This document shows, piece by piece, positions 1-6,487 of a stretch of 14,471 nt of DNA; the stretch's first letter is position 1; the number at the start of each line of letters is the position of its first letter. The translations under genes were made by a program, and so were the position numbers. Where the stretch lies: NCBI GenBank assembly GCA_030586765.1, contig JAUQZZ010000036.1:1-14471 (forward strand), read 5' to 3'. The notes under the pieces were generated by a model that was not told the DNA's origin, searched no databases, and saw only the letters and a program-made list of their open reading frames with translations. This stretch comes from Candidatus Brocadiales bacterium. GTDB taxonomy: Bacteria; Planctomycetota; Brocadiia; Brocadiales; Bathyanammoxibiaceae.

Positions 1-18
1 CGCAGGCTTTAGCCTGCG
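1..18. repeat. perfect 9-bp-arm palindrome (REP-like)
   Basis: CGCAGGCTTTAGCCTGCG is a hairpin with arms CGCAGGC and GCCTGCG around TTTA. This kind of short GC-rich hairpin with an A/T tetraloop is typical of dispersed REP-like units in many genomes. It cannot be judged fully because the window begins at its first base. Two other hairpins with A/T-rich loops lie at 7962-8011. Confidence 0.55.
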
Positions 19-257
19 TTTAAGGGACAGTTATATCCCCTTGCAATGAACACTGTAGCGTCAGACAATACATCGGACGTATGAAAACGTCAGGGACAGG
101 AACTCGACGCTACGAAGAACCACAAAACCTCCTGGCCATGAGGGCTGCGCCCAGGGCGTCCGCCTCAGGCGCTTCTGAAACTGAAGGCTAAAGAATTCTC
201 TCTGCTTCTTTCTCTGGTCCTTTACTACGGTCATACCGGTTCAGTTTTTGGTGCGCC
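19..257. other. non-coding degenerate stretch with inverted repeats
   Basis: No intact gene is seen between the left edge and the end of the dehydratase gene. The stretch holds an 8-bp inverted repeat, GTAGCGTC at 55-62 and GACGCTAC at 106-113, and a palindromic CGCCTCAGGCG at 161-171 that partly matches the palindromes at 2325 and 11481. On the minus strand a short frame (110-187) resembles the end of an activase. It looks like a graveyard of repeats and gene remnants. Confidence 0.5.
110..187 (-). pseudogene. possible C-terminal remnant of an acyl-CoA dehydratase activase
   Basis: The minus-strand frame from 187 to 110 reads PSVSEAPEADALGAALMARR and a few more residues, then TAG. The end of BadF/BadG/HgdC-type activases, the ATPases that activate 2-hydroxyacyl-CoA dehydratases, usually has a Pro-Glu stretch followed by G-A-L-G-A-A-L. 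The scrap matches that pattern with one Asp for Gly. It lies directly downstream of a dehydratase subunit on the same strand, where an activase gene would be expected. The frame is open upstream to a TAG at 188-190; before that it reads EAHQKLNRYDRSKGPEKEAE back to about 254, which I cannot place. The match is short, so this may be chance. Confidence 0.3.
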
Positions 258-1355
258 TCAACCAAGCATCTCAATAAAGGCCTGTATCCTGGTCTCTATC
301 TGCCCCACGTTGGTCAGAAAATTTTCTGCCTCAATAAAGAGGGTGGGATAACCAGCCTTCTGGAACTTGTTTCTTAAATAAGGATATTCGAAGAGATATA
401 TATCATCAAATTTCAGGGCAAAGTATATTATTCCATCCACATGAAACTCCTCCGCTGTGCGGAGGAGATAGTCCCAGCGTGCCTCCGTATCCACCATCCT
501 TGCAGAGGGTATAGAAAGATACCTGCGGGCCAGGGCACGAAGGGGGTCCGGGTCTTCTGTATCTACCAGACCAGAGAAATACTGCATGCCTATACAAAGG
601 TCCTCGCACACAACCCCAGCTCCCAGTCTTTCTATAAGGGAAATAAGTCTGGGAGAGCTCAAGAACCCCCCTGTGAGCATCATCCTGGGCCCTACTGTTT
701 TTCCTCGCCTGCCCTCCAACCCTTCAGGAACCTCCCTCAGGGCATTATTGACCTGGTGCTTGTCATGGGTCTGACTCTACCTGACTATCTCGAAGAAATC
801 TTGTCCGGAGATAGGGGGCGTCTTCCCCTTCCTCAGCTCGTTTATCTTTCCCAGGAGTGTCCTGGTCTCGTTACATAACTCTATCGCCTTGCGGAGGCCC
901 TCCTGGGATGTCTTCACACCAAAGGCCTGCTCCATATCCCTCAGGAGGGACACGAGCGCAAGTTGAAAGGCCCTCTGCCTGAGGCGGTCCGAGCCCTTGG
1001 GGACGTCCAGGAAAAAGACCTCCATAGTGTTCCCAGAACACCTCCAGGCATCGTAGAGTCTGCGGTGGGCATCACTGACGTTGGCTATTATCACCCCTTC
1101 CAGGAAGGGGTAATCCCCCTCCAGGGCCCCTTCCAGGCTGTCCAGCACCTGGGGATCAAAGGTCTTGGGAAGATAAGCGGTTGCCAGTTTTACAGGCTTA
1201 CCCCTCCCCAGGATGCGGAAAGGCATCCGTCCTGTGGCAATAATTATCTCTTCAGGCACATGGATGGAGAGGTAGCCTGTGGCTCCTTCTCTCCCCGAGG
1301 GGGTCCCTTTTTCCTTTATAAGTACATCTTTTAGCATCCCAGTGAAGGAATTCAT
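258..1355 (-). pseudogene. 2-hydroxyacyl-CoA dehydratase subunit family protein, interrupted by in-frame TAG
   Basis: The frame from 1355 to 258 would give 365 residues, the usual size for the HgdA/HgdB/BcrB-type subunits that dehydrate 2-hydroxyacyl-CoAs or reduce aromatic acyl-CoAs with a [4Fe-4S] cluster. Family signatures run its whole length: VPEEIIIATGRMPFRILG near residue 33, NETRTLLGKINELRKGKTPPISG at about 162-184, the second-domain strand RMMLTGG after residue 220, and the end pattern GQ..TRIQAFIEML. A TAG at 777-779 (codon 193) splits it without any frame change; homology-like sequence continues on both sides. The positions where family members carry cluster cysteines read instead YLPKTFDPQ, NVSDAHRRL and LKFDDIYLF. 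TAG ends at least six other genes here, so it is a normal stop. Most likely this is a pseudogene or a sequencing error; a catalytically inactive relative is also possible. The start may be Met7 (1337), because a promoter -10 box abuts the ATG at 1355. Confidence 0.75.
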
Positions 1356-1383
1356 ATTATCACAAGAAAACCCTTTCAGTCAA
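1356..1383 (-). promoter_or_regulatory. sigma70-type promoter with extended -10 for the dehydratase-family gene
   Basis: On the minus strand, TTGACT (1383-1378), a 16-bp spacer and GATAAT (1361-1356) preceded by TGT give a good extended -10 promoter. The -10 directly abuts the ATG at 1355. Transcription would then start near 1349, inside the first codons, so either translation begins at Met7 (1337) or the promoter is fortuitous. Confidence 0.5.
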
Positions 1384-1419
1384 ATACTCTGTCCATGAAG
1401 TCCTGAAAGAGAAACTCCC

Positions 1420-1448
1420 TTGATTTTTCCTAGCGTCTGGGGTATCCT
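1420..1448 (+). promoter_or_regulatory. possible promoter of the small membrane protein gene
   Basis: TTGATT (1420-1425), a 17-bp spacer and TATCCT (1443-1448) each match four of six consensus bases. It lies in the 130-bp divergent region and would give a leader of about 30 bases containing the strong ribosome binding site at 1476-1480. Confidence 0.35.
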
Positions 1449-1485
1449 CTGCCGGAAAAGGACCTTAACCTAAAAGGAGGAACCC

Positions 1486-1758
1486 TTGGAACATCTTTTG
1501 AGAAGTATATCTATGAAGCTCCTCTTGGTAGTCTTTGTCGGGGGATTTTATTTCCTGGGTTTTGCCATCTTAAAGAGCAAAGACGCCTCCCTTCTTTCCA
1601 GGCTAGAGGCAAAGCCCCATGTAGAATGGGCGCTATCAGATGAACTGACCTCACCTGAGGAGGTGCTGAACTTTGTCAATGCCCGTGGCCTACACAGCTT
1701 CCAGATTCTAACGGACGTGCACCAGGGTGGGTGGCATTTTCATGTCCTCTACGAATAG
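1486..1758 (+). CDS. small membrane-anchored hypothetical protein
   Basis: This 90-residue protein is of unknown function. The TTG start is supported by an AAAAGGAGG ribosome binding site ending five bases upstream; the ATG at codon 10 has no comparable site. Residues 10-28 (MKLLLVVFVGGFYFLGFAI) form one hydrophobic membrane segment, probably a signal anchor. The soluble part of about 60 residues has an acidic stretch (SDELTSPEEVLNFVNARGL) and ends in an aromatic, His-rich tail (HQGGWHFHVLYE). I do not recognise the family. It precedes the HEIGH-motif peptidase gene by 72 bases on the same strand; whether they work together is unknown. Confidence 0.7.
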   Translation: MEHLLRSISMKLLLVVFVGGFYFLGFAILKSKDASLLSRLEAKPHVEWALSDELTSPEEVLNFVNARGLHSFQILTDVHQGGWHFHVLYE

Positions 1759-1763
1759 GTCTA

Positions 1764-1792
1764 TTGCAAAAACCTAAGGGCCCCTTTAAACT
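1764..1792 (+). promoter_or_regulatory. possible promoter upstream of the metallopeptidase gene
   Basis: TTGCAA (1764-1769), a 17-bp spacer and TAAACT (1787-1792) give four of six matches in each box. The spacer contains a short palindrome, AAGGGCCCCTT. The predicted start is about 30 bases before the ATG at 1831. Confidence 0.3.
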
Positions 1793-1830
1793 ATTGGAAG
1801 ACCAACCATTTCTTTTGAGAAAGAGATTCC

Positions 1831-2286
1831 ATGAAGGAAATCACGGGGAAGGACCTAGAGGTGCTCTACGAGTACATCCGCAGAGAGATACCCGCAGAGA
1901 ATTACCGAGCAATAAACTCTAATGACGAGGTCATGCAGCTTTATGGAAACAAAGTCATCCTTGCCCTCTGGGCGCAAGGCTGGCCTTGTATGTATGACGC
2001 CAGACGGAAGGTCATATTTTTCCCCAGCACAGGCTACCTTTCTGGGATAGACAGGGTAAATCATGCGAAGGCCTTGTTGGCTATCGCTCACGAGATAGGT
2101 CACTACCTCTCCCACAATAATTCCAAAAGGGCGCAGGAATTGATAAACAAAGACAAACACTCACGCACCGATGCTGAAAGAGAGGAGATAGAGGCCCTGG
2201 CAGATGAGGAGGCTTCGAAACTCTTAAAAAGACTCGGCCTCACGGAAAGATATCAAGAAATAAAGGCACAGTTAAAGTGGGGCTAG
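1831..2286 (+). CDS. ImmA/IrrE-like zinc metallopeptidase (HEIGH motif)
   Basis: The 151-residue protein has the zincin motif HEIGH at residues 87-91 (H87, catalytic E88, H91) in a hydrophobic helix ALLAIAHEIGHYL. A Glu-rich helix follows (EREEIEALADEEASKLL, residues 116-132) and probably gives the third zinc ligand. Size and order fit the ImmA/IrrE (COG2856) family, whose members cleave repressors or regulators in the cytoplasm. There is no signal peptide. No phage or integrative-element repressor, which ImmA usually cleaves, is seen nearby, so the substrate is unknown. The first 60 residues (with GWPCMYDARRKVIFFPSTGYLSG) are not a DNA-binding domain that I can recognise. The ribosome binding site before the ATG is only a weak GAGAAAGAG. 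Confidence 0.75.
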   Translation: MKEITGKDLEVLYEYIRREIPAENYRAINSNDEVMQLYGNKVILALWAQGWPCMYDARRKVIFFPSTGYLSGIDRVNHAKALLAIAHEIGHYLSHNNSKRAQELINKDKHSRTDAEREEIEALADEEASKLLKRLGLTERYQEIKAQLKWG

Positions 2287-2324
2287 CCACGTAAGTCTTT
2301 AATTAACAGTGGTATGGGTGCTAG

Positions 2325-2339
2325 TCCGCCTTGGGCGGA
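2325..2339. repeat. TCCGCCTTGGGCGGA palindrome
   Basis: It forms a 6-bp-arm hairpin with a 3-base loop and is followed by TTTG. It differs by one base from the palindrome at 11481-11495. It lies 38 bases after the metallopeptidase stop, so it may serve as a weak terminator as well as being a dispersed repeat unit. Confidence 0.5.
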
Positions 2340-2386
2340 TTTGAAAGTTCACCAAGTACTTTAGCGTGATATTTACTACCTTACTC

Positions 2387-2395
2387 TGCTATAAT
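2387..2395 (+). promoter_or_regulatory. extended -10 promoter (TGCTATAAT) for the yggT gene
   Basis: A perfect TATAAT at 2390-2395 is preceded by TGC, an extended -10. No clear -35 box is seen at the right spacing. The expected transcription start, about 2401, lies only some six bases before the ATG at 2407, so the transcript would be nearly leaderless. It probably drives yggT and perhaps the deo genes behind it. Confidence 0.5.
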
Positions 2396-2406
2396 AAGAA
2401 GTCATT

Positions 2407-2646
2407 ATGAAGGGATCACCCTTACAGGGGCTCATAAGCCTTTATGAACTCCTCCTCCTTGTCAGGATAGCCCTGACGTGGATACCCCACGATAGTTCCC
2501 ACCCTCTCTCCAGATTTCTGGAGAAGGTAACTGAGCCGGTATTAGAACCCGTAAGAAGATATATTCCACCTATAGGAAACATAGACATATCCCCCATTGC
2601 CATCATATTTGGTCTAGAGTTTCTTAAACACCTCCTCCCCTTCTAG
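2407..2646 (+). CDS. YggT family integral membrane protein
   Basis: The 79-residue protein has one YggT repeat unit: a hydrophobic first segment (residues 7-25, LISLYELLLLVRIALTWIP), the conserved loop HPLSRFLEKVTEPVLEPVRRYIPPIGNIDISPI (residues 32-64) and a second hydrophobic segment to the end. Family members are small inner membrane proteins, often of one or two units, with roles proposed in cell division, photosystem assembly or osmotic tolerance; none can be assigned here. In many bacteria yggT lies near proC or sepF, but here it precedes deoC. There is no good ribosome binding site, in keeping with the short leader predicted from the promoter at 2387-2395. Confidence 0.85.
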   Translation: MKGSPLQGLISLYELLLLVRIALTWIPHDSSHPLSRFLEKVTEPVLEPVRRYIPPIGNIDISPIAIIFGLEFLKHLLPF

Positions 2647-2701
2647 TCCTATGGCCTCCCTCCTCTTTTTTGACCCCTCTAAGGATTAAAGAAAGGATAG
2701 A

Positions 2702-3367
2702 ATGATGAAACTCTCTCGTGAAAAGCTGACAAAGATGATAGACCATACCTTGATTAGACCCACAGCAAACCATTCCGATGTGGTAATCCTTTGTGAAGAG
2801 GCAAAGAGGTACAAATTTTGTTCTGCCTGCGTCCCCCCCGTATATGTCCCTTTGGCCGCAGGGTACCTCAAAAACTCAGGAGTAAAGGTAGCCACAGTAG
2901 TGGGCTTCCCCCTGGGCTACCAGCTCCCTGAAGTAAAGATAATGGAAACCCTCCTTGCCCTCAGGGATGGGGCCTTAGAGATAGACATGGTCATGAACAT
3001 CTCAGCAATGAAATCAAAGGATTATCCCCTGGTCCAAAGGGATATAGCGGGAGTGGTGAGGGCCGCTGGTGGTGCCACAGTAAAAGTTATCATAGAGACC
3101 TGTTATCTCGCAGAAGAAGAAAAGATAAAGGCCTGCAAGATTGTTGCTGATGCTGGGGCACACTTTGTAAAGACCTCCACAGGCCTGGCCGAGGGAGGAG
3201 CTACTATCCAGGATGTAAAGCTATTAAGAAAGAATCTCCCTAAAAAGGTGGGGGTAAAGGCCGCCGGGGGAATCAGGGATTGTAAGACCACCCTGGCCAT
3301 GATTAGGGCTGGAGCCACCAGGATAGGCACAAGCACTGGTCCCAAAATAATAGAGAGCTGTGACTAA
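2702..3367 (+). CDS. deoC: deoxyribose-phosphate aldolase
   Basis: This cytoplasmic enzyme (EC 4.1.2.4) splits 2-deoxyribose 5-phosphate into glyceraldehyde 3-phosphate and acetaldehyde at the end of deoxynucleoside catabolism. The 221-residue length is usual for the short bacterial DeoC type. The key residues are present: Asp95 in EIDMVMNI, the Schiff-base Lys157 in FVKTSTGL and Lys186 in GVKAAGGIR, matching D102, K167 and K201 of the E. coli enzyme. The ribosome binding site AAAGGA at 2692-2697 could serve the ATG at 2702 or, with better spacing, the second ATG at 2705. deoB follows after two bases, so the two are almost surely co-transcribed and translationally coupled. Confidence 0.96.
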   Translation: MMKLSREKLTKMIDHTLIRPTANHSDVVILCEEAKRYKFCSACVPPVYVPLAAGYLKNSGVKVATVVGFPLGYQLPEVKIMETLLALRDGALEIDMVMNISAMKSKDYPLVQRDIAGVVRAAGGATVKVIIETCYLAEEEKIKACKIVADAGAHFVKTSTGLAEGGATIQDVKLLRKNLPKKVGVKAAGGIRDCKTTLAMIRAGATRIGTSTGPKIIESCD

Positions 3368-3369
3368 AA

Positions 3370-4548
3370 ATGCCAAAGACCCGCAGGGTGATAATAATCA
3401 TCCTGGATAGCGTGGGTATAGGGGAACTGCCCGATGCTGAGAGTTTTGGCGACCAGGGCAGTAATACCTTGGTTAACACTGCCAGGGCCGTGGGAGGCCT
3501 AAGACTCCCCAACCTGGAAGCCCTGGGCCTAGGGAAGATTTTCCCCATACAGGGGCTCAGGGATGACCTCCCCTCCAGGGCCTTCTACGGCAAGATGGCC
3601 GAGGCCTCTAATGCCAAGGACACTACTACTGGACACTGGGAGATAGCAGGCCTATTGACCCAAGAACCCTTCCCCACATACCCCGGGGGTTTTCCTGCAG
3701 AGGTTATCGAGAAATTCACCAAGACCGTAGGAAGGCCTATTCTGGGTAATAAACCTGCCTCAGGAACAGAAATCATAAAAGAACTGGGTGAAAAGCATAT
3801 AAAAACAGGCTATCCTATTGTCTACACCTCTGCTGACAGCGTGTTTCAAATCGCCGCCTGTGAAACGGTGGTGCCTGTAGAAGAACTTTATGAGATGTGC
3901 AAGAGGGCCAGGGGCATCCTCACGGGCCGACACAACGTGGCTAGGGTCATCGCACGTCCCTTCATTATGTCCCAGGGGCAGTATATAAGAACCCCAAGGA
4001 GAAAGGACTTTTCCATACCTCCACCCGCTCCCACCCTCCTTGATATCGCAAAGGAAAAGGGCCTGGATGTGGTAGCCATTGGTAAGATAGGTGATATTTA
4101 TGCCCATAGAGGGATTACTGTAGAGAGGCCTACAGGCAGCAACAAAGAAGGGATAGAAGAGACCCTGGCATGGATAAAAAAGGACCTAAAGGGGATAATC
4201 TTTACAAATCTTATAGACTTTGATATGAAATATGGCCACAGGAATGACCCAGAGGGTTATGCCAGGTGTCTGGAGGAGTTCGACCTGCGCCTGCCTGAGA
4301 TTCTAGGCTCTTTAAAGGAAGAAGACCTCTTGTGCATAACCGCAGACCATGGGTGCGACCCTACCACCCCCAGCACAGACCACTCCAGGGAATTCGTCCC
4401 CCTGCTGGTGTATGGCCCTGCCCTGGGTAAACCTAAGTCCCTTGGGCTTAGGGAGAGTTTCTCAGACATGGGCGCCACCATTGCAGAGGCACTAGAGCTA
4501 CCGCCCCTCAGGTACGGGAAGAGTTTTTATAAGGAACTCTTTGATTAA
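3370..4548 (+). CDS. deoB: phosphopentomutase
   Basis: It converts (deoxy)ribose 1-phosphate to the 5-phosphate (EC 5.4.2.7), feeding DeoC. The 392 residues are full length for this alkaline phosphatase-superfamily mutase. Metal and catalytic residues are visible: Asp13 in LDSVGIG, the phosphorylated Thr85 in KDTTTGHWE, Asp and His in FDMKYGHRND, and the late cluster ADHGCDPTTPSTDH. Residues 13 and 85 fall at the same positions as in the Bacillus enzyme. It starts two bases after deoC. No nucleoside phosphorylase is seen in the window. Confidence 0.96.
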   Translation: MPKTRRVIIIILDSVGIGELPDAESFGDQGSNTLVNTARAVGGLRLPNLEALGLGKIFPIQGLRDDLPSRAFYGKMAEASNAKDTTTGHWEIAGLLTQEPFPTYPGGFPAEVIEKFTKTVGRPILGNKPASGTEIIKELGEKHIKTGYPIVYTSADSVFQIAACETVVPVEELYEMCKRARGILTGRHNVARVIARPFIMSQGQYIRTPRRKDFSIPPPAPTLLDIAKEKGLDVVAIGKIGDIYAHRGITVERPTGSNKEGIEETLAWIKKDLKGIIFTNLIDFDMKYGHRNDPEGYARCLEEFDLRLPEILGSLKEEDLLCITADHGCDPTTPSTDHSREFVPLLVYGPALGKPKSLGLRESFSDMGATIAEALELPPLRYGKSFYKELFD

Positions 4549-4587
4549 AATAAACGGACAGACTTTAGCCCTGTCAGAAAGGTTAAG

Positions 4588-5688
4588 ATGATTATAGGCG
4601 TCCCCAAAGAGACAAAGGTAGACGAATACAGGGTCGCCCTCGTCCCCGTGGGCGCCGAGGAACTAGTAAAGCACGGACACCGCGTCCTGGTGGAAAAAGG
4701 GGCAGGCCTGGGCAGTGGCATAACCGATGAGGAATACATCAAAGCAGGGGCCAAACTTGTCAATGGCATAGAAAGGATATACGAGGAGGCTAACATGGTC
4801 CTTAAGGTAAAGGAGCCCCTGCCCGAGGAATACACCCTCCTCAGGGAGGGGCAGATAGTCTTTACCTTCTTTCACTTTGCGGCCTCCAGGCCGCTGACCG
4901 AGGCAGTACTAGCCTCTAAGGCGGTGGCCATTGCCTACGAGACCATAAGGGACTCAAGGGGTGGACACCCCCTCCTTACCCCTATGAGTGAGGTAGCAGG
5001 GAGGATGTCTATCCAGCAGGGAGCAAAATATCTAGAAAAACCCATGGAAGGCAGGGGCATACTCCTGGGAGGGGTCCCTGGGGTAACCCCCGCTGAGGTA
5101 GTGGTTATAGGCGGTGGTGTCGTGGGTACCAATGCTGCCAAGGTGGCTGCTGGCCTGGGGGCCAGGGTCACCATTATGGATATCAACCTAGACCGCCTGA
5201 GATACCTTGACGACATTATGCCTAAAAATGTTATGACCCTGATGTCCAACCCACAGAACATCAGGGAAAAGATAAAGGATGCAGACCTCCTCATAGGGGC
5301 TGTCCTTATCGAAGGCGCCCGCACCCCTGTCCTCATCACTAGAGAGATGGTCAAGACTATGAAACCTGCCTCTGTAATAGTGGACGTCTCCATAGACCAG
5401 GGCGGCTGTGTAGAGACCAGCAGGCCCACCACCCACACCCAACCCACCTTCAAGGTGGACGAAGTCCTCCACTACTGCGTAACTAATATGCCAGGGGCCG
5501 TGGGACGCACCTCTACCTATGCCCTCACCAACGCAAGCCTCCCTTACGTCCTAGAAATCGCTGACAAGGGATACGAAAAAGCCTCAAGGGATAATCCAGC
5601 TATAAAGAACGGGATTAATATTATCAAAGGAAAGATTACCAATAGGGCAGTGGCTGAGGTCTTTGGCCTAAAATACCATGACTTCTAG
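4588..5688 (+). CDS. ald: alanine dehydrogenase
   Basis: It reversibly deaminates L-alanine to pyruvate with NAD (EC 1.4.1.1). The 366 residues are full length. Substrate residues Arg15 (EYRVAL), Lys75 (VLKVKEPLP) and His96 (FFHFAA) sit at their classical positions. The NAD-binding fold is marked by VVVIGGGVVGTNAAKVAAGLGA followed by the acidic strand end MDIN. The SIDQGG loop holds the conserved catalytic Asp, and MPGAVGRTSTYALTNASLPY closes the site. The ribosome binding site is AGAAAGG. It lies 39 bases after deoB, and its last codons overlap the start of the lipoate ligase-family gene by 11 bases, which suggests a shared transcript. Confidence 0.95.
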   Translation: MIIGVPKETKVDEYRVALVPVGAEELVKHGHRVLVEKGAGLGSGITDEEYIKAGAKLVNGIERIYEEANMVLKVKEPLPEEYTLLREGQIVFTFFHFAASRPLTEAVLASKAVAIAYETIRDSRGGHPLLTPMSEVAGRMSIQQGAKYLEKPMEGRGILLGGVPGVTPAEVVVIGGGVVGTNAAKVAAGLGARVTIMDINLDRLRYLDDIMPKNVMTLMSNPQNIREKIKDADLLIGAVLIEGARTPVLITREMVKTMKPASVIVDVSIDQGGCVETSRPTTHTQPTFKVDEVLHYCVTNMPGAVGRTSTYALTNASLPYVLEIADKGYEKASRDNPAIKNGINIIKGKITNRAVAEVFGLKYHDF

Positions 5689-6487
5689 GTGGCGCTACAT
5701 AGAGGAGGATGCCCCCACCGCCAGCTTCGGCCTGGCGGCCGATGAGTACATGGCCAGGGGTCTTTCCGCTTCACCCTATTCTCACATCCTGAGGCTCTAT
5801 GTCTATAAAAAACCCTGCGCCCTGGTGGGTAGATACCAGGAGCTGGACTCAGAACTCCACCTCTCCTTCTGTAAGGCCATCGGGATAGAGATTAACCGAA
5901 GACCTACGGGTGGTGGAGCCATCATCATGGGAGAAGAACAGCTAGGCATAGCCATCGCTATACCAGAATTCTCACCACTATCAGCCAGGACTATTTTTGA
6001 GGTTTACTCGCAAGGGATAATCGCCGCCCTTAAGCATCTGGGGATTACGGCCGAGTTCGGGCCAAAAAACGATATTCTCGTAAAAGATAGAAAGATTGCT
6101 GGGCTTGCCCTCCTTAGCTCCTTCGGAGCGACGGAAGGGCTTGCCTTTTGTGCCTTCCAAGACTCAAGGGGCCAAGGGGACCTCTTCCATGCAAGCCTCA
6201 TCTCAGACCTGGATATTGAACTTATGCCCAGGGTGCTAAAAAAACCATTGAAGGTGCCAGGGGGTATAACCACAGTCTCAAAGGAGCTGGGTAGAAAAGT
6301 AAGCACCCACGAGCTTAGGGAGTTGGTAAAGGAAGGTTTTAAAGAGGCCCTGGGGGTAGAAATTATCCCAGAACCCTTCACACCAGAAGAGCTGGTAGAA
6401 ATAAAGGCTATCGAAGAGGAAAAATACCAGAGCCTGGACTGGGTCTATGGACAGAGGTGTCCTTATGCAGAGCCCAGAGTATGTTAA
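5678..6487 (+). CDS. lipoate-protein ligase / octanoyltransferase family protein
   Basis: This 269-residue protein has the BPL/LplA/LipB-type fold signatures RRPTGGGAI (residues 74-82) and KIAGLA (139-144), whose Lys139 corresponds to the lysine that holds the acyl-adenylate carbonyl. Its C-terminal segment, with EEKYQSLDWVYG, resembles the lipoate ligase accessory region. Such enzymes attach lipoate or octanoate to a lysine of E2, GcvH or lipoate-binding proteins. It overlaps ald by 11 bases and the radical SAM gene by 23 bases, so it is probably translationally coupled to both. Next to a LipS-type protein, the likely role is to load the octanoyl or lipoyl group on which that enzyme acts. 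Sequence alone does not separate the ligase (LplA, sLpl(AB)) from the octanoyltransferase (LipM) role. Confidence 0.85.
   Translation: MTSRWRYIEEDAPTASFGLAADEYMARGLSASPYSHILRLYVYKKPCALVGRYQELDSELHLSFCKAIGIEINRRPTGGGAIIMGEEQLGIAIAIPEFSPLSARTIFEVYSQGIIAALKHLGITAEFGPKNDILVKDRKIAGLALLSSFGATEGLAFCAFQDSRGQGDLFHASLISDLDIELMPRVLKKPLKVPGGITTVSKELGRKVSTHELRELVKEGFKEALGVEIIPEPFTPEELVEIKAIEEEKYQSLDWVYGQRCPYAEPRVC

Noticed and set aside
777..779. TAG as a pyrrolysine codon
   Set aside because: TAG is the normal stop for at least six genes here (ending at 1758, 2286, 2646, 5688, 7930 and 12833), and the protein is not a methylamine methyltransferase. Left only as an outside chance.
441..878. Plus-strand open frame opposite the dehydratase gene
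   Set aside because: It is a shadow of the minus-strand gene: its sequence is not protein-family-like and it has no ribosome binding site.
4554..4576. GACAG/CTGTC inverted repeat before ald as a terminator or attenuator
   Set aside because: Only five pairs, no T run; too weak to call.
4935..5472. Long minus-strand open frames opposite ald
   Set aside because: They mirror the codon pattern of ald; no motif or start signal supports them.
6447..6464. Earlier ATG for the radical SAM protein
   Set aside because: The ATG at 6465 has AGAGGTG at proper spacing; the earlier one has no such site.
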